A DNA stretch of 64,000 bases, taken from NCBI RefSeq assembly GCF_030345075.1, contig NZ_CP128361.1, forward strand, positions 2,418,001 through 2,482,000, given 5' to 3'. Every line of letters begins with the position of its first letter. Position 1 is the stretch's first letter. The translations under genes and the position numbers were made by a program. This DNA comes from Solwaraspora sp. WMMA2065 (GTDB lineage: Bacteria > Actinomycetota > Actinomycetes > Mycobacteriales > Micromonosporaceae). Shown piece after piece: positions 42,623-50,720 of the stretch. The notes beneath the pieces were generated by a model. It searched no databases, was not told where the DNA came from, and was given only the letters and a program-made list of their open reading frames with translations.

Positions 42623-43615
42623 TCACCTCCAGCGGAACGGCCGGTACCGCGCCTGCTCGTCGAGCAGCCAGCCGCGCAGCCGCAGCGCCTGGCGGCGTAC
42701 CAGTTGGTGGTAGGTCGGCTGGTCGGCGGGGGCCGGCCATTCGCGGGCCGGCATGGCCAGCCGGGCCTGATACCGCGAGATCAGCGCGGACGTCGCGCCG
42801 GGTGTCAGGTGGGTGCCGTCGAAGTCGGCGTCGGTCACGGTACGCAGACCGAGCATCGCCAGCACGGTGCTCTCCAGCAGCGCCGGCCGCCACTCCTCCA
42901 TCAGGTCGAAGGCGAGCGTGGGCCGGCCCCGGCTCGGAGTGTGCAGGAACGACAGGTACGGGTCGAGCCCGGCGGCGAGGATCGCCCCGTGCACGGTTTC
43001 CCGCAGCAGCGCCGAACAGTAGTTGATCAGCGCGTTGGTCACGTCGCGGCGGCTGCGGTCGCGGGCGGCGAACCCGTACTCGGCCGGGGTCATCACCCGG
43101 ATAGCCCGGAAGTACGCCCCGGCCGCCGCGCCTTCGATGCCGATCAGCTGCGCCAGGTCGGTCGCGGCGCTGGCGGCCTGCTCGAACTCGGCGAGCCGGG
43201 TCACCGCCGCCCACACCGTCGCCGGGTCGCCGCTGCGTTTCGCGCGGCGGCGCAGCAGCGTCGCCTGGTTGGCGATCTTAGCGGGGATGACAGCACGGGC
43301 CAGGTCGAGCCGGGCAGCCGGGTCGCGGTGCCGGTCGAGTTGACGCAGCCGGGCGGCGATGTGCCCGGCGGTGGGCGGTTCGAGCCGGCCGAGCGGTCGG
43401 CCGTTGCGGCTGAGCAGGATCAACGGGATGTCGTGGGCGAGCATGCTGTGCATTGCGTGCGGGGTGACGGTCACCCGGCCGGTGGTGACGACCTCGCCGA
43501 CCATGGTCAGCGGCGCGGAGGCACGCAGCACACCGTCGCGGTGCACGACGAGCCGGCCGTCGCGCCGGCCGAGGACGCAGTCCGGGCCGATCACGTGGAA
43601 CGCCTTGCCGATCAT
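42623..43615 (-). CDS. cas1: Cas1 integrase
   Basis: 330 residues. Spacer-integration metal ligands are visible: Glu161 in LIGIEGAAAGAYFRA, His225 in YLSFLHTPSRGRP and the acidic pair in LAFDLMEEWRP (Asp237/Glu240). The N-terminal beta domain contains SAPLTMVGEVVTTGRVTVTP. ATG at 43615 overlaps the RT stop (ATGA), so RT and Cas1 are made together but as separate chains. Catalytic residues are complete, so adaptation should be functional. Confidence 0.96.
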   Translation of the reverse strand: MIGKAFHVIGPDCVLGRRDGRLVVHRDGVLRASAPLTMVGEVVTTGRVTVTPHAMHSMLAHDIPLILLSRNGRPLGRLEPPTAGHIAARLRQLDRHRDPAARLDLARAVIPAKIANQATLLRRRAKRSGDPATVWAAVTRLAEFEQAASAATDLAQLIGIEGAAAGAYFRAIRVMTPAEYGFAARDRSRRDVTNALINYCSALLRETVHGAILAAGLDPYLSFLHTPSRGRPTLAFDLMEEWRPALLESTVLAMLGLRTVTDADFDGTHLTPGATSALISRYQARLAMPAREWPAPADQPTYHQLVRRQALRLRGWLLDEQARYRPFRWR

Positions 43616-44553
43616 CGCCGGCTCCCGTTGCTGGCCGGCAGCTTGCCCCGCTGCGGCGTGTTGAGCAGCGGGTGCGTCCAGTCCGCGTTGGGCTGCTTGG
43701 GCCGACCGTGCTCGCCGTCGAACACCCAGCCGAGCATGCTGAACCCAGCGTCGAACGTGGTGATCTGCGTCTTGCCCGGGTGCAGCCGCAGGTTGAGCGC
43801 GGCCAGCTCGGCACCGATCTGCCGGGCGCCGTTGACCGCCGCGTCGAGGTCGAGGCAGAACAGCGCCAGGTCGTCGGCGTAACGCACCAGCCGGCCGTGC
43901 CGGCCGTCGACCCGGGCGTCGAACTCACGCAGGTAGAGATTGGCCAGGGTCGGACTGATCGGCGCGCCTTCGGGAACACCCCGACCCCGGGTACGCAGAC
44001 CGGCGGCGGTCAGCATCGGCGCGGTGAACCAGCCGCGTACGATCCGGCTGACCGCCGGGTCGGCGAGACTGCCGCTGACCATCTCGTGCAGGAGCTGGTG
44101 GTCGACGCTGGCGAAGAAATCCGCGATGTCCGCGCGGACCACATAGCGCAAACCCTTGTCCCGGTACGCGAGAGCCATCGTCAGCGCGTCCACCCAGGAA
44201 CGACCCCGCTGGTACGCGAAACTGACCTCGGCGCGGCGGGTCTCCCACCGGTCGCCGGCGACGTGCAGGAAAGCGCGCTGGGCGACCCGGTCGGCGACGG
44301 TCGGAATGCCCCGGTCGCGGCGCTCGCCACCACGGGTGACGGTCATCAGTCGAAGGGGTTGCGGAGTGTATTCGCCGCTGCGCAGCAGCGCGGACAGCGA
44401 CTCCAGTCGTGGGCCGAGGTGGTGGGCGAACTCGGCGACGGTCACGCCGTCCGCTCCGGCGAGTGCGGTGCCGGCGGCGACCCGCGACCAGGCGGCCCAC
44501 AACGTCGGCTGGTCAGACATCCGACTCAACAGCCGGGAAGGAGAGGTATTCAT
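43612..44553 (-). CDS. CRISPR-associated reverse transcriptase
   Basis: 313 residues, group-II-intron-like RT domain only, with no maturase or Cas6 domain. Motifs in order: RDRGIPTVADRVAQRAF (RT1-2), the first catalytic Asp in RADIADFFASVDH (141-153), GVPEGAPISPTLANLYL (192-208), catalytic RYADDLALF (YADD 225-228), then LNLRLHPGKTQI and FSMLGWVF (RT 6-7). It overlaps cas1 by 4 bp and starts 89 bp from leader 2. RT-Cas1 pairs of type III systems can capture spacers from RNA; here RT and Cas1 are not fused. Confidence 0.93.
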   Translation of the reverse strand: MNTSPSRLLSRMSDQPTLWAAWSRVAAGTALAGADGVTVAEFAHHLGPRLESLSALLRSGEYTPQPLRLMTVTRGGERRDRGIPTVADRVAQRAFLHVAGDRWETRRAEVSFAYQRGRSWVDALTMALAYRDKGLRYVVRADIADFFASVDHQLLHEMVSGSLADPAVSRIVRGWFTAPMLTAAGLRTRGRGVPEGAPISPTLANLYLREFDARVDGRHGRLVRYADDLALFCLDLDAAVNGARQIGAELAALNLRLHPGKTQITTFDAGFSMLGWVFDGEHGRPKQPNADWTHPLLNTPQRGKLPASNGSRR

Positions 44554-44641
44554 GCCGAGATCGGACGGACGAACTCCGATAGAATCGGTGGCATCGACGT
44601 TACCGCCGAGATCAACAGGAGCTTATGTCCGGAAATGCCCC

Positions 44642-44826
44642 TTGCGACAACCTCCGACACGCCCGGGATCCCGGATAGGTTGGCGGAAAGATCCCAAAGT
44701 GAACCTGAGCTGCGAAAACTTGCCCCACGGAGATCATTTGAGGCTTCCCCAAGATCATGATCAACAAGAGGTTGCCCCCAGAGCACCATGTTTGCCCAGC
44801 TCAGACCGCCCGACATTTCGGACACG
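44642..44826 (+). promoter_or_regulatory. CRISPR leader 2, 185 bp
   Basis: Same boundaries as the other leaders (TTGCGACAACC to TTCGGACACG) and nearly the same sequence as leader 3. Similarity extends a further 15 bp or so upstream (TCCGGAA-ATGCCC). It contains GATCATGATCA, a near-palindrome. It faces away from the divergent RT gene, so one 90-bp spacer plus leader holds both promoters. Confidence 0.82.
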
Positions 44827-45653
44827 GTCCCCGGACACACGAAAACCGCGCCGGATTGAAACCGGCGATGTTCTCGTAGAACAATCGCGACGGCAGGGTC
44901 CCCGGACACACGAAAACCGCGCCGGATTGAAACCCCCCGCGGCTGACACTGAAGGAGTGCCCCCAGGTCCCCGGACACACGAAAACCGCGCCGGATTGAA
45001 ACTGCCGTTGTCTTGGGCCACTGTTGACCTTTCGTCGAGTCCCCGGACACACGAAAACCGCGCCGGATTGAAACCAGCGAGAGCCATTTCCTTTCCTTCC
45101 TGTAGAACGGGTCCCCGGACACACGAAAACCGCGCCGGATTGAAGCACTTTCAGTCTGATCTGGAGAACGGCGGTACGGGTGGTCCCCAGACACACGAAA
45201 ACCGCGCCGGACTGAAACCTTGAACTGCGCGTTGGCCTCGATGTACGGGGGGTCCCCAGACACACGAAAACCGCGCCGGACTGAAACCGCCCCATTGGGG
45301 TCAACGGGGCACCAGGTTGCCGGGGTCCCCAGACACACGAAAACCGCGCCGGACTGAAACCGCCGCCGAAGCCGTCTTCGCGTCGGGGAACTGGGGTCCC
45401 CAGACACACGAAAACCGCGCCGGATTGAAACTTGTTCCCCTCAGAGCGAAGCACAAGCTGCAGTTCGCGCAGTCCCCAGACACACGAAAACCGCGCCGGA
45501 TTGAAACTGCAGGAGCACTTGGACAGCGCCACTCTACGCGAGGGTCCCCGGACACATGAAAACCGCGCCGAATTGAAACCCCTCCACCGAAGAACAGTGC
45601 CACTCCACGGTACAGGTGTCCCCGGACACACGAGAATCGCGCCAGATTCGGGC
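44827..45653 (+). CRISPR. CRISPR array 2: 12 repeats, 11 spacers, mixed repeat variants
   Basis: Repeats start at 44827, 44898, 44967, 45039, 45111, 45183, 45252, 45325, 45396, 45472, 45544 and 45618. From the leader, repeats 1-4 are GTCCCCGGACAC...ATTGAAAC; 5 ends ATTGAAGC; 6-8 have GTCCCCAGACAC with ACTGAAAC; 9-10 have the CAG form with ATTGAAAC; 11 is altered (ACATGAAAACC, AATTGAAAC) and 12 is degenerate (CGAGAATCGCGCCAGATTCG). Spacers are 33-40 bp. Blocks of shared repeat mutations in order of age are what leader-proximal repeat copying predicts. Confidence 0.97.
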
Positions 45654-45663
45654 AAGCAAATGC

Positions 45664-45772
45664 CCGTCGTGGTGTCCGCGAGTGGCAAAGCCACGACGGT
45701 GCAACATTGATCCCGATGCACCGCAGCGCGTGATCCCGTCCAGGGGAGAAAATCCCGTGACGGGATCACGCG
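45664..45772. terminator. Two hairpins between array 2 and the E1 gene
   Basis: First stem CCGTCGTGG/CCACGACGG (45664-45672, 45691-45699). Second stem CGCGTGATCCCGTC/GACGGGATCACGCG (45727-45740, 45759-45772), 14 bp perfect, framed by a further CCCGATGC/GCATCGGG pair. They separate the plus-strand array from the convergent E1 gene ending at 45818 and are likely terminators. Confidence 0.55.
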
Positions 45773-45817
45773 AAGTCGCATCGGGTCTATCGAGAGACAG
45801 CGTCAGTCGGGCTGGGA

Positions 45818-46915
45818 TCAGGTGTCGTGGTGGCGGGACTCGTTGCGGGGGCCTGGCTCGCCGGGTGACGGATATCGGGATGGCTGGGTGTTCGGGCTCG
45901 GTGATGCTCCGGCAGCGTCGTGGGCCGCTGGTGGCGCGGTGGTCCGGGCCACCGACGGTGGGCCGGCGGCGTCGCTGAGACCGCGTGGTGAGTCCGGCCC
46001 GCAGGCCAGGCACTCCGGGTCGCGGTCGGCGTCCAGCACCGCCGTTTCGTTCGCCGCCGCGTCCACCAGCAGATACCGCACCGGTGGCCGCCACGGCGAG
46101 ACATAGTTCAGCAGCTCGCCGACTGCGTACCCGGCGATGATCTGGTTGAGGAAAACCACGCTGGGCGTCGGCTCGGCCGGATCGTCGACCCGGTAGCCGG
46201 CCGCCCGGCGTGCAGCGGCCAACCCGGGATCAAGCTCGGCATCCACCAGACGCGGGTCGTAGCCGGACAGGCAGAGCAGGCACGGGCCACCGGGGCGGAC
46301 CACCGCCAGATGCCCGCCGGCTTCCAGCCGTACCCGGGAATTGGTTTCTTGGTTGTGGTCGTCGGGCGGCTCCGGGCGGGGTGCCGGCCCCAGCTCGACC
46401 CCGACGTCGAGATAGCAGCGGGCGTACTGCACGGCCAGCCGGTTCAACGCCCAGCGTGGCGCGTGCCCGTCAACCGCGCCGACGATCACCTCGGCCGGGC
46501 GCACCTGCTGCCAGACGACCGGGTCGAGGATGCTGCCGGCGATGCCGCGTACCCGTACCTGCGGGTTGATGGTCCGGACCGTGCGTGCCGCGACGGTGAC
46601 CTTGGTCGCCGCCCGCGCCACGTCGGCCGGCTTGGCGCCGACCAGACGGTTCAGGTTGGTGGCGGTGACCGTGTCGGGGTCGACCAGCAGCAGGCCGCCC
46701 ACGCCCAGGTGGGCCAGCGACTGGACGACCTGGCTGCCGACACCGCCGAGGCCGACCACGGCGACGGTCAGCTCGGCGAGCCGGCGCTGCGTGTGCGGGC
46801 CGAACGCCCGCACCTGCCGGTCGTAGCGGTCCGCCGGGGTCGGCCCAGTGGCACCGGCCTGCGGGTCCGGCCCACCGGCCGGTGCGGTCAGGATCGGCGT
46901 GGTCAGAATCGGCAC
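45818..46915 (-). CDS. E1-like ThiF/MoeB-family adenylyltransferase
   Basis: 365 residues, GTG start overlapping the JAB stop by 13 bp. RYDRQVRAFG then VAVVGLGGVGSQVVQSLAHL (nucleotide loop) and LLLVDPDTVTATNLNRLV (Mg/ATP and adenylate contacts) are diagnostic of E1/ThiF enzymes that activate a ubiquitin-like C-terminus. Two Cys pairs, CLLC and CLAC, probably bind zinc; a separate catalytic Cys is not obvious. The last 60 residues are Pro/Ser-rich. Third gene of the Ubl-E2, JAB, E1 operon. Confidence 0.88.
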   Translation of the reverse strand: MPILTTPILTAPAGGPDPQAGATGPTPADRYDRQVRAFGPHTQRRLAELTVAVVGLGGVGSQVVQSLAHLGVGGLLLVDPDTVTATNLNRLVGAKPADVARAATKVTVAARTVRTINPQVRVRGIAGSILDPVVWQQVRPAEVIVGAVDGHAPRWALNRLAVQYARCYLDVGVELGPAPRPEPPDDHNQETNSRVRLEAGGHLAVVRPGGPCLLCLSGYDPRLVDAELDPGLAAARRAAGYRVDDPAEPTPSVVFLNQIIAGYAVGELLNYVSPWRPPVRYLLVDAAANETAVLDADRDPECLACGPDSPRGLSDAAGPPSVARTTAPPAAHDAAGASPSPNTQPSRYPSPGEPGPRNESRHHDT

Positions 46916-47436
46916 AGTTTCACCTCGGTCAGGTCGTCGTCGCCGAGCAGCACCAACCGGTCGAGCATCCGCAGCGTCCCGTCGTCCGGGTCGGTGTACG
47001 CGCCGGCCACCGACGCCTGCCCGAGCACCACCGACGCCACACCGACCGGCGGCGCGGCCGGCATCCGGTCGAGGAACTCGGTGTGCGTCTGGCGCATGTT
47101 CTCCACGTCCAGGCCGGAGAACCTGACCGTGTCGTCGGCGAACGGATGACTGTGCACGTCGACCAGGGACAGGCCGGTCTCGAAGCAGGCGATCAGCACC
47201 TCCCGGGTCAGCCAGGCGGCGACTTCGATCCGTACGCCGTTCTGCACCGACAGCGCGTCGTCCGGGATCGGGATGGCCCGGGTGACCAGCAAGTCGGTGA
47301 CGGCCCCGGCGCCCCACGGGTCGGTCCACCGGCCGGCGCGGGCCAGCAGGTAGGCGCCGCGTTCGTCGTCACTGTCGCGCAGATGCCGCCGTACGGTGTC
47401 CCAGGTGTCGTGGCTGATCCGCAGCACGCAGGACAT
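46903..47436 (-). CDS. JAB/MPN-domain isopeptidase
   Basis: 177 residues. The JAMM zinc site is readable: upstream Glu region, then VDVHSHPFADD with two His, and VRFSGLDVENMRQ giving the S-x2-D ligand. Such proteases trim or remove ubiquitin-like tags. ATG at 47436 overlaps the Ubl-E2 stop by 1 bp (TGATG). It may release the Ubl from the fusion made by the gene before it, though no di-Gly site is evident. Confidence 0.88.
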   Translation of the reverse strand: MSCVLRISHDTWDTVRRHLRDSDDERGAYLLARAGRWTDPWGAGAVTDLLVTRAIPIPDDALSVQNGVRIEVAAWLTREVLIACFETGLSLVDVHSHPFADDTVRFSGLDVENMRQTHTEFLDRMPAAPPVGVASVVLGQASVAGAYTDPDDGTLRMLDRLVLLGDDDLTEVKLCRF

Positions 47437-48053
47437 CAGTCGACCGTGCCGAGGTAGGTGCGGATCGCCTCGACGTAGCTGACCAGCGAGTCGAAACGCG
47501 GATCCCAGTTGCGTTCCGGGTCTTCCAGGCAGTACCAGCGGTAGCCCAGCTCGGCGTATCGGTTCTTGTAGGCCGAGAAGTAGTGGGGCGGTTGCACGAG
47601 CGCGCGGCCGTCGCGGCGGCGCAGGTGGTCGCCGAGGAAGAAGCCGTCCGGTGCGGTCTCCGGGTAGGTGGCCGGCGGCACGATCAGCACGGTGGTGCGG
47701 TCCGGCTCCCAGTGCGGCGGGAGCCGGAACTCGGGGATGTGCAGCCAGGATTCGTCGTCGGCGACGGTCAGCCCCGGGTACGCGTACGCGAGCTGGGCGG
47801 CTTCGTGGCGGATGCGCAGCCGCCTCGGGTCGAGCGTCGTCATCGCCTTGGAGTGCCGGGCGTGGTGGGTGAACTGCTGCTGATCGGCGACGCGGATCCG
47901 CTGGTCGTCGGGGACGATGACGTTGCGGTCGTCGTCCTGGCGGACCAGGACCCGTTCCTGCGGCAGGCCGGCCGCCCGCTTGATGTCGCGGCCGGACAGC
48001 ATGTCGTCGATTACCGGTACGTCGACCCCGTTGATCCTGATCGTTTTGCCCAT
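47436..48053 (-). CDS. Ubiquitin-like domain fused to prokaryotic E2-like protein
   Basis: 205 residues. Residues 1-70 (KTIRINGVDVPVIDDMLSGR, then DIKRAAGLP and IRVADQQQFTHHA) form a multiubiquitin-type beta-grasp domain. Residues 75-205 follow the prokaryotic E2 family E pattern: WLHIPEFRLPPHWEPDRTTV, PPATYPETAPDGFFL and YRWYCLEDPERNWDPRFDSL. The only cysteine of the whole protein is Cys175 in WYCLED, so it is the sole candidate thioester residue. The Ubl part has no terminal Gly-Gly. First gene of the operon. Confidence 0.8.
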   Translation of the reverse strand: MGKTIRINGVDVPVIDDMLSGRDIKRAAGLPQERVLVRQDDDRNVIVPDDQRIRVADQQQFTHHARHSKAMTTLDPRRLRIRHEAAQLAYAYPGLTVADDESWLHIPEFRLPPHWEPDRTTVLIVPPATYPETAPDGFFLGDHLRRRDGRALVQPPHYFSAYKNRYAELGYRWYCLEDPERNWDPRFDSLVSYVEAIRTYLGTVD

Positions 48054-48376
48054 GTCGTCCTCCGGTTGCCGGGGTTGCTCCTACCTGGAACAGATGGACG
48101 AAGTGGCAGCGCAGTCCACCAGCTGGACGTGTGTGGACGGTCACCGGCTTTGGATCGGCCTCCAGTTGCTACCATCGAGTAACCACACGTATGGTAGTTG
48201 CACGAACACCAGGGGTTAATCTCACTGGCTGCCGCGACCATCGTCCACGGCTCTCGGGCCGGCGCCCTGGGCGGTCGCTCCCCACCACATCACGACACCG
48301 GTGTCGTCCGGCGGGCACCCAGCCCGCCTGCTCATCCACCCCGCTGTTCTCCTGCGTCGCAACGGGAGGCACCTCG
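48054..48376. other. Intergenic region between divergent genes
   Basis: 323 bp between the Ubl-E2 start (48053, minus) and the decayed gene (48377, plus). No gene seen. CTACCAT (48169-48175) and ATGGTAG (48191-48197) form a 7-bp inverted repeat in a locally AT-richer stretch and are a candidate operator. Confidence 0.45.
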
Positions 48377-49524
48377 ATGGACACCGCACTGCGCTCACCG
48401 GAAGACCCGAACGACACGTACGCCTGCTTCCTCCTCGCCGTCGTCCGCGCCATGACCCACCACCTGGGGATGGTCATCGCCCGCACCGTGCACGGCACCA
48501 GCCACTGCGTCGACAGCCCGCGCGCCGCCAACCGGTGGCTGCACCTGTGCGCCAACTGCGCCGACGTACGCGACGAGCACATCCGCCGCCAGTTCGACCG
48601 ACTGCGGCGCAATGCCACCGTCCACGGCACCGCCAGCGGCAGCGCCCGCACCGGCGTCGGCGGCCCCAGCCGGATCGAGGAGATCAACCAGGTGGTGTCC
48701 TTCCTCTACGGGCCACAGGCGTCGACGGTCGACCCGGACGCCGCTGGCGCGGACCTGCTCCGCTACGCCCACCACCCGAACCGGGCCAACGCCGACATCG
48801 CACCCTGGCTACGCGCCATCTACTGGCAGTTCGTGCACCAGGACCAACGCCAGGCCATCGCCGAGCTGCGCCGCCGGTCGGCGACCGCACGCGGCATGCA
48901 CGCCCGCCCCGAACGGGACCTCACCACCGCCCGCTGGGCAGCGCCGCTGGCCAACGACCCGGTCGGCCTGGACCTGCTGATCAGCTTCGTGATCGGGCTG
49001 CGCGACTAGGTCTCCGACCCGTGGCGGATCCCGCACGCGGCGGCCAAGCACGGACTCACGGACCAGCAGGTACGCCTGCGTCTGACGGCGGCCGTCGACC
49101 AGCTCCGACGGATCAACCCGAGTTTCTACGAGGCGAACGTCGCCGCCGCACTGCACCGTCGCGCCGACCGGCTCGACCCGTGCGACGACCTGCCGGGTGC
49201 CCGGCCGATCCGCGGCACCGCCCCGGGCGACCCGGCCGAGCGGTACGCCGACCCGGCGACACTCCCCAACGGCGTCGCCGCCGCCAAGTGCTGCTGCGGC
49301 TACTGGCCAACCCGGCCGTACGCCGCAGCGGGCTGCCGAAACTGCTCGCCGAGATGTGCGATGTCGCGCTCGAACGATCCGCCGTCGACCTGGAGAAGTC
49401 CTGCGCGCGACGACTGCGGCTGCCGGCCGGCACAGCCCGTCGGCGACTGGAAATCCTCGCGGTCCTCGTCGCCGGTGCCGGTGTCGAGTGGCTGGACGAT
49501 CTCCTATCGGAACCGCCCGGATAG
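48377..49524 (+). pseudogene. Decayed gene of unknown function (stop codon plus frameshift)
   Basis: ATG at 48377 follows GGGAGG and opens 210 codons of well-biased sequence with a CxxC pair (LHLCANCADVRDEHIRRQF). An in-frame TAG at 49007-49009 interrupts it at VIGLRD, yet coding-like sequence resumes at once (WRIPHAAAKHGLTDQQVRLR). A one-base loss near 49288 (AAGTGCTG for AAGGTGCTG) then shifts the frame, after which PKLLAEMCDVALERSAVDLE runs to a stop at 49524. Repaired, it would be about 382 residues, helical. No family recognised; it stands where a partner of the divergent ubiquitin-like operon might be. Confidence 0.7.
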
Positions 49525-49534
49525 TCCGGTATCC

Positions 49535-49583
49535 GGGGAGTGGGTGGGGCGACGGAAACCCACCGCCGCCCCACCCACTCCCC
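49535..49583. terminator. 17-bp perfect hairpin before leader 3
   Basis: GGGGAGTGGGTGGGGCG (49535-49551) and CGCCCCACCCACTCCCC (49567-49583), 15-nt loop, followed by TATTCC. It lies 11 bp after the decayed gene and isolates leader 3. Confidence 0.8.
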
Positions 49584-49670
49584 TATTCCATCACTGTGGA
49601 CGAGCGAATAGACTGGAGCCCGGCAGGCCCACCAGAGCCACCCAGGGAGGTGATTGGTCCGGAATGCCCG

Positions 49671-49855
49671 TTGCGACAACCCCCGACACGCCCGGGATCC
49701 GGGGTAGGTTGGCGGAAAGATCCCAAAGTAAACCTGAGCTGCGAAAACATGGTCTTCGGAGATCATCTAGCCACTCTCCAAGATCATGATCAACAGGAGG
49801 TTGCCCCCGAGAGCCCCTGTTTCCGCAGGTCAGACCGCCCGACATTTCGGACACG
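49671..49855 (+). promoter_or_regulatory. CRISPR leader 3, 185 bp
   Basis: Again exactly 185 bp from TTGCGACAAC to TTCGGACACG. Identity to leader 2 is high through GGTTGGCGGAAAGATCCCAA, ACCTGAGCTGCGAAAAC and AAGATCATGATCAACA. The leader-repeat junction is unchanged in all three arrays, so the same Cas1-Cas2 complex probably serves them. Confidence 0.82.
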
Positions 49856-50672
49856 GTCCCCAAGCACACGAAAACCGCGCCGGATTGAAACTTGACCGCT
49901 GCCCCATTCTTTTGGGGATCCACAGTCCCCAAGCACACGAAAACCGCGCCGGATTGAAACCTTACACGTGCCGAAGCGCACGCACGTGGCCATGGTCCCC
50001 AAGCACACGAAAACCGCGCCGGATTGAAACTTCACCAGGTTGATGGAAAAGGCGTACCCCGGTCCCCAAGCACACGAAAACCGCGCCGGATTGAAACCTC
50101 CCGCACCGCTTCGTCAGCGGTGGGAACGGCGGTCCCCAAGCACACGAAAACCGCGCCGGATTGAAACTGCCACACCTAGCACTGCTCCGGCTGCTGCCGG
50201 TGGTCCCCAAGCACACGAAAACCGCGCCGGATTGAAACTGATGCTGTTACCGTTCTGAGTACAGGCTCGGAACGGGTCCCCAAGCACACGAAAACCGCGC
50301 CGGATTGAAACTTGGGCATTTCTTCACCTCCTCTCGGTTGAAGAACGGTGTCCCCAAGCACACGAAAACCGCGCCGGATTGAAACCTCCCTGCGGGCCGG
50401 TGATGAAGGACTGGCGGAATGTGTCCCCAAGCACACGAAAACCGCGCCGGATTGAACCAGCCCCGGCGGGCCGCCACCACTACCCATAGTCCCCAAGCAC
50501 ACGAAAACCGCGCCGGATTGAAACTGGCAGGGCCGCCCTCCATCCCCCCCCCACGATTGAGGTCCCCAAGCACACGAAAACCGCGCCGGATTGAAACCGT
50601 CCCCGATCTTCGCCTTGACGGCGGCGTTCACGACGGGTCCCCAAGCACACGAAAACCGCGCCGGACTGAAAC
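49856..50672 (+). CRISPR. CRISPR array 3: 12 repeats, 11 spacers
   Basis: Repeats start at 49856, 49925, 49995, 50062, 50132, 50203, 50276, 50350, 50423, 50489, 50562 and 50637. They begin GTCCCCAAGCACACG and end GCGCCGGATTGAAAC, differing from arrays 1-2 by AAGC for GGAC. The ninth lacks one A (ATTGAAC) and the last has ACTGAAAC. Spacers are 31-39 bp. Repeat uniformity and few defects make this the best-preserved array. Confidence 0.97.
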
Positions 50673-50720
50673 CTGGCCACCAGATTCAGTTGACCTGCAG
50701 CTCTACTCGCTGGACACAAG

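Noticed and set aside
42339-43214. A 291-codon frame covering cas2 and part of cas1
   Set aside because: Its first two-thirds are a shadow of cas1; the real Cas2 begins at ATG 42617.
44156-45781. Long frames on both strands through array 2
   Set aside because: Repeat translation (GPRTHENRAGLK units), no start context.
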